NCBI GenBank assembly: GCA_003669125.1
Contig: QWQF01000069.1
Coordinates: forward strand, 1-44,369
DNA from: Planctomycetota bacterium
GTDB lineage: Bacteria > Planctomycetota > Planctomycetia > Planctomycetales > Planctomycetaceae
Direction of reading: 5' to 3'
Length of the DNA: 44,369 bases
The notes under the pieces were generated by a model. That model searched no databases and had not been told where the DNA came from. It saw only the letters and a list, made by a program, of their open reading frames with translations. Made by a program: the position numbers and the translations under genes. This document shows, one piece after another, positions 41,866 to 44,369 of the stretch (position 1 is the first letter of the stretch; every line of letters begins with the position of its first letter).

Positions 41866-44136
41866 ATGAAGCCCTGCATTGCTCTTGTCGCCCTGTTCCT
41901 ATTCGCGGGAGTGAATCTGGCCCATTCCGCCGAGCCACTCAACGTCGCTGGCCGTCAAACCAAAGTGATCGAAGGCTGGACGCTGCTGATCAGTGACGAG
42001 TTGTTCGAGAAGGACAAGGCGGCGACGGAACGGGCGTTGGAACTGCTGACGGTTCAGCTTCAGGAGATCGTCCGCGTGGTGCCTGCTGCCGCCGTTGTGG
42101 AGCTTCGGAAGGTGCCGCTCTGGTTTTCACCCGAATATCCCGGAGTGCAGCCGCGTGCCGAGTATCACCCTGGTGCTGGCTGGTTGCGGGACAACAAACG
42201 CGATCCGGCGATGGCGAAGGGAGTCGAATTCACGGACGTCCGGGACTTCGAGCGTGAGACCAAGCGGATGCCGAACTTCACGCTGCACGAATTGGCCCAC
42301 GGGTATCACGACCGAGTGCTCCCCAAAGGTTTCGGCAATGAGGCGATCAAAGCCGCCTTCGAGAAAGCCAAAGCGAGCGGCCTGTACGAGCGAGTCGAAC
42401 AACGCTTCGGCGACGGTCGTTCGAAAGTTGTGCGTGCCTACGCGATGACGAATCCGATGGAATACTTCGCCGAGTGCAGCGAAGCGTACTTCTCCACGAA
42501 CGACTTTTTTCCGTTTACTCGCGAGGAGCTGAAGAAGCACGATCCGGAGATGTTCGCTCTGTTAAAAACGCTTTGGTCCGGTGATGCGGACGAAGCACGG
42601 GTCGAAAACGCCCCGAAATTCATTGCCGTTGCTCAGCGGTTTCAAACCGACTTTGGGGTCACGATCACGTTGGCTCAAAGCGATGATCCCGAGAGAGCAA
42701 CGACGCATGACGTGAGCCCCCTTTTGTCGGAACACCTGGAGAACGCTCTGCAAGTGTTGACGTGGGTTGAGGCTGAGCTCAGAAGATATCCAGCGGGATT
42801 CCTTCAGAAGCATGGCTCCAAGAATCTCGTGCTGGCGAACGCCTACGTCTCCAAAGCATGGAAGGGGACCGGGACGCCTTATTCGCCGGCTTTCATTGCG
42901 GAAAAGAAGAGCGACTCGATCCTCGTGACCGTGCCGACCACCATCGCCCCGGCGACGGAAGTTCTCGGCAGGGGCTATCTCCATCAGACGCTCTTTGCCT
43001 ACCTCGTTGCGGATGTGAAGTCCCCTGATGCGCCCATTGCCCTGGAGCATTGGAAAACGTTGGCGTCGGATGACTCGTCCCTGGAATCCGAGAGCGCCAA
43101 GAGGCTCACCAAGCAAAGCAACCTGCGAGAAGGTCTCTACAAGTCGCTTTGGGATCCCTTCGAGTGTGCGGAGCTAATTGCCCTCGCGAAAACCGACTCG
43201 CGACTTAACGAACGAATAGAGATCGTTCAATCATTTCTGCGGACGCTCGACCCGCAATTCGATCAAACGTTTTGGGCAACCATCGCGACAATTCCGGAAT
43301 CTCAAAGAACCGTTTGCCTCAACGATCTGACCGACCCGCACAGTGCGGACCAAATCAAAGGCGACGCGGAGATTCAAAGTGATCTCAGTTCGATTGAGAA
43401 GAAGTGGGGACTCAAGGTGCTATGGGAGCCAGGTTCCGCCGCCCCGCCCATGCCGGTCCGGGTGAGACTGGAATACTCCTACTTCACAGACCAAAAGTTG
43501 CCCAAGTTCAAAGAGTTCCTTCGCATGGTCCGAGAGGAATTGGAACCCTATCCCGCTGAGATCGTCACGAAGCTCAACGTGAAGAATCTTTACATCCTGG
43601 ATGACTTCACGTTTCGAGGGGCCGGAGTTGCCGGGCAAGGTTTCAATTGGTTGCCACAGGTTTCCTTCGCCTATGGAATCAGAACTTTCGATCCAGCCAA
43701 AGCGGCATCGAAAGACTTCTATCGACGAACCATTCACCACGAAGTGTTCCACCTGATGGATGCACGCTTCTCGGTGGAAGGAGGCCCCATTCACGGATCC
43801 AATTGGGACAGCCTCAATGAAGAGGGCTTTCTGTACAAAGTCGGGAAGGCCAGCGCCCCCAATCAACTTTCGTTTTACACAGACAATGCCAAGCGGCCCG
43901 GCTTTGCCGAACCCTATGGGATGAATATCGCCACCGACGATCGAGCCACTCTTTACGCTCGCCTCATGTCGGAAGACATCGAGTTCTTCAGTCGATTGCG
44001 AAGAGACACAATCCTCAGGGCGAAAGCCGAAAAGCTCCTTGAGTTCTTCCAGCTCATCAAGAAGGACTTGGAAATTCCCTCATCGAATCCCTTTTATGAA
44101 AAGCTCGATATCATCAAGGCGATGGTGCATGAGTAA
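41866..44136 (+). CDS. Exported tandem metallopeptidase with degenerate middle module
   Basis: A 756-residue protein with a signal peptide (ending LAHSAE). Module 1 (about 23-225) is a zinc metallopeptidase: TLHELAHGYHDR (His141-Glu142-His145), with EYFAECSEAYFSTNDFFPF supplying the likely third ligand. Modules 2 (about 250-500) and 3 (about 505-756) are repeats of one another: QVLTWVEAELRRYPAGFLQK pairs with EFLRMVREELEPYPAEIVTK, and FGVTITL with WGLKVLW. Module 3 has a second HExxH, IHHEVFHLMD (His625-Glu626-His629). At the matching place module 2 has YLHQTLFAYLV (His373, Gln374, Phe377), so its catalytic Glu and second His are gone. It is thus two candidate active sites separated by a dead copy. 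Targets are unknown. A stub at 6729 resembles its N-terminus. Confidence 0.82.
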   Translation: MKPCIALVALFLFAGVNLAHSAEPLNVAGRQTKVIEGWTLLISDELFEKDKAATERALELLTVQLQEIVRVVPAAAVVELRKVPLWFSPEYPGVQPRAEYHPGAGWLRDNKRDPAMAKGVEFTDVRDFERETKRMPNFTLHELAHGYHDRVLPKGFGNEAIKAAFEKAKASGLYERVEQRFGDGRSKVVRAYAMTNPMEYFAECSEAYFSTNDFFPFTREELKKHDPEMFALLKTLWSGDADEARVENAPKFIAVAQRFQTDFGVTITLAQSDDPERATTHDVSPLLSEHLENALQVLTWVEAELRRYPAGFLQKHGSKNLVLANAYVSKAWKGTGTPYSPAFIAEKKSDSILVTVPTTIAPATEVLGRGYLHQTLFAYLVADVKSPDAPIALEHWKTLASDDSSLESESAKRLTKQSNLREGLYKSLWDPFECAELIALAKTDSRLNERIEIVQSFLRTLDPQFDQTFWATIATIPESQRTVCLNDLTDPHSADQIKGDAEIQSDLSSIEKKWGLKVLWEPGSAAPPMPVRVRLEYSYFTDQKLPKFKEFLRMVREELEPYPAEIVTKLNVKNLYILDDFTFRGAGVAGQGFNWLPQVSFAYGIRTFDPAKAASKDFYRRTIHHEVFHLMDARFSVEGGPIHGSNWDSLNEEGFLYKVGKASAPNQLSFYTDNAKRPGFAEPYGMNIATDDRATLYARLMSEDIEFFSRLRRDTILRAKAEKLLEFFQLIKKDLEIPSSNPFYEKLDIIKAMVHE

Positions 44137-44186
44137 CTGCCCCTTGTTGCGGCGAGAGATGTTCTGACAGCAAAGAGAGGTCGAAA

Positions 44187-44224
44187 ATGATTCGCATGCT
44201 GATAGTTCTCGTGGTCGGTTGCCT
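44187..44224 (+). pseudogene. Gene start (lipoprotein-like leader) interrupted by an insertion element
   Basis: ATG at 44187 opens MIRMLIVLVVGCL, a hydrophobic leader ending in VVGC that fits a lipobox. A purine-rich AAAGAGAGG lies about 8 bases upstream. After twelve codons the sequence becomes CAGGGCATACGCAGC, the end of an ISAs1-like element, so the gene is cut at its thirteenth codon. What it encoded cannot be told from this window. It starts 51 bp after the metallopeptidase stop. Confidence 0.55.
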
Positions 44225-44369
44225 CAGGGCATACGCAGCTAATAGGACGGATTGTTCAGTAGAAGTTGGATGAGGTAGTTGTCGTCCCAGCCGGCGGTTT
44301 TTCGTTTGCAGGCAATGCCGGCCTTGACCGTTTGATCGGCTTTCAGAAGCGAGACGGCGATGCGATTGA
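44225..44369 (-). mobile_element. ISAs1-family element, 3' end only (continues outside window)
   Basis: The presumed terminal repeat CAGGGCATACGCAGC begins at 44225 and shares its first six bases with the termini of the element at 3-1271. The transposase stop codon lies 14 bp inside, as expected for this family. The element runs off the window. It is a different member from the left one: both the terminal repeat and the protein diverge. Confidence 0.7.
44239..44369 (-). CDS. ISAs1-family transposase, C-terminal 42 residues
   Basis: Minus-strand reading gives NRIAVSLLKADQTVKAGIAC, then KRKTAGWDDNYLIQLLLNNP and SY before TAG at 44239-44241. It aligns without gaps to the end of the left transposase (ALSLLKNNHTKKLGVKNKRL, NAAWDDEYLLQVLF), with the invariant W-D-D-x-Y-L-hydrophobic-Q pattern. 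The rest of the gene lies beyond the window, so its integrity is unknown. Confidence 0.78.
   Translation of the reverse strand, partial: NRIAVSLLKADQTVKAGIACKRKTAGWDDNYLIQLLLNNPSY

Noticed and set aside
1-44369. Composite transposon bounded by the two ISAs1 elements
   Set aside because: The two elements differ in terminal repeats and protein sequence and are 43 kb apart; nothing suggests joint movement.

Overview
The window is a high-GC, gene-dense bacterial segment. Its protein families point to Planctomycetota (Verrucomicrobiota is the next best guess): five secreted sulfatases, a DUF1552 / DUF1587-1592-1588-1585 pair with haem c motifs, planctomycete-type ECF sigma factors paired with membrane anti-sigma proteins, SASA and acetylxylan-type esterases, and PhoD-like phosphatases. 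The assignment rests on family content only; there is no rRNA or tRNA here.

Layout. 1-1271: a complete ISAs1-family insertion sequence that has removed the 5' end of an esterase / GHL15-like glycoside hydrolase fusion. 1272-4762: that truncated fusion followed by a sulfatase frameshifted at an 8-T run. 4763-8472: a graveyard zone holding a Tat-leader mini-ORF, an AraC fragment on the minus strand, a truncated leader gene, a RAYT (REP-associated transposase) remnant, REP palindromes and a 63-bp duplicated gene tail, with two intact genes between (a SASA esterase and an ATP-grasp enzyme). 8473-12927: a secreted beta-helix/PDZ protein and a sulfatase. 13059-18516: ECF sigma, membrane anti-sigma with a jelly-roll-like ectodomain, DUF1552 protein and DUF1592 cytochrome. 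18640-25286: two Tat-exported PhoD-type phosphatases and two sulfatases, closely spaced. 25410-35507: a second ECF sigma / FecR-like pair, an acyltransferase with inserted ankyrin repeats, a 1081-residue propeller-dihaem protein, an HlyD-type adaptor and a MacB-type permease. 35731-44136: a sulfatase, an SGNH-LamG-like-sialidase fusion, an acetylxylan-esterase-like hydrolase with a REP palindrome inside its reading frame, and a tandem metallopeptidase with a degenerate middle module. 44187-44369: a lipoprotein-like gene start cut by a second, different ISAs1-family element.

How the genes fit together. Nearly every intact gene is on the plus strand and most products carry export signals, so the block looks like a periplasmic or surface toolkit for sulfated, acetylated and phosphorylated polysaccharides. 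Sulfatases remove sulfate, SGNH/SASA/acetylxylan esterases remove acyl groups, the beta-helix, GHL15-like and sialidase-like proteins would act on the backbone, and PhoD enzymes release phosphate. Two ECF sigma / membrane anti-sigma modules, each with a predicted extracytoplasmic beta-rich ectodomain, are the likely sensors; by analogy with clostridial SigI/RsgI they may read out extracellular glycans. No sulfatase-maturation enzyme is encoded in the window.

A second theme is mobile-element erosion: two ISAs1-family elements, a dead RAYT and at least six REP-like palindromes, one of which is now translated.
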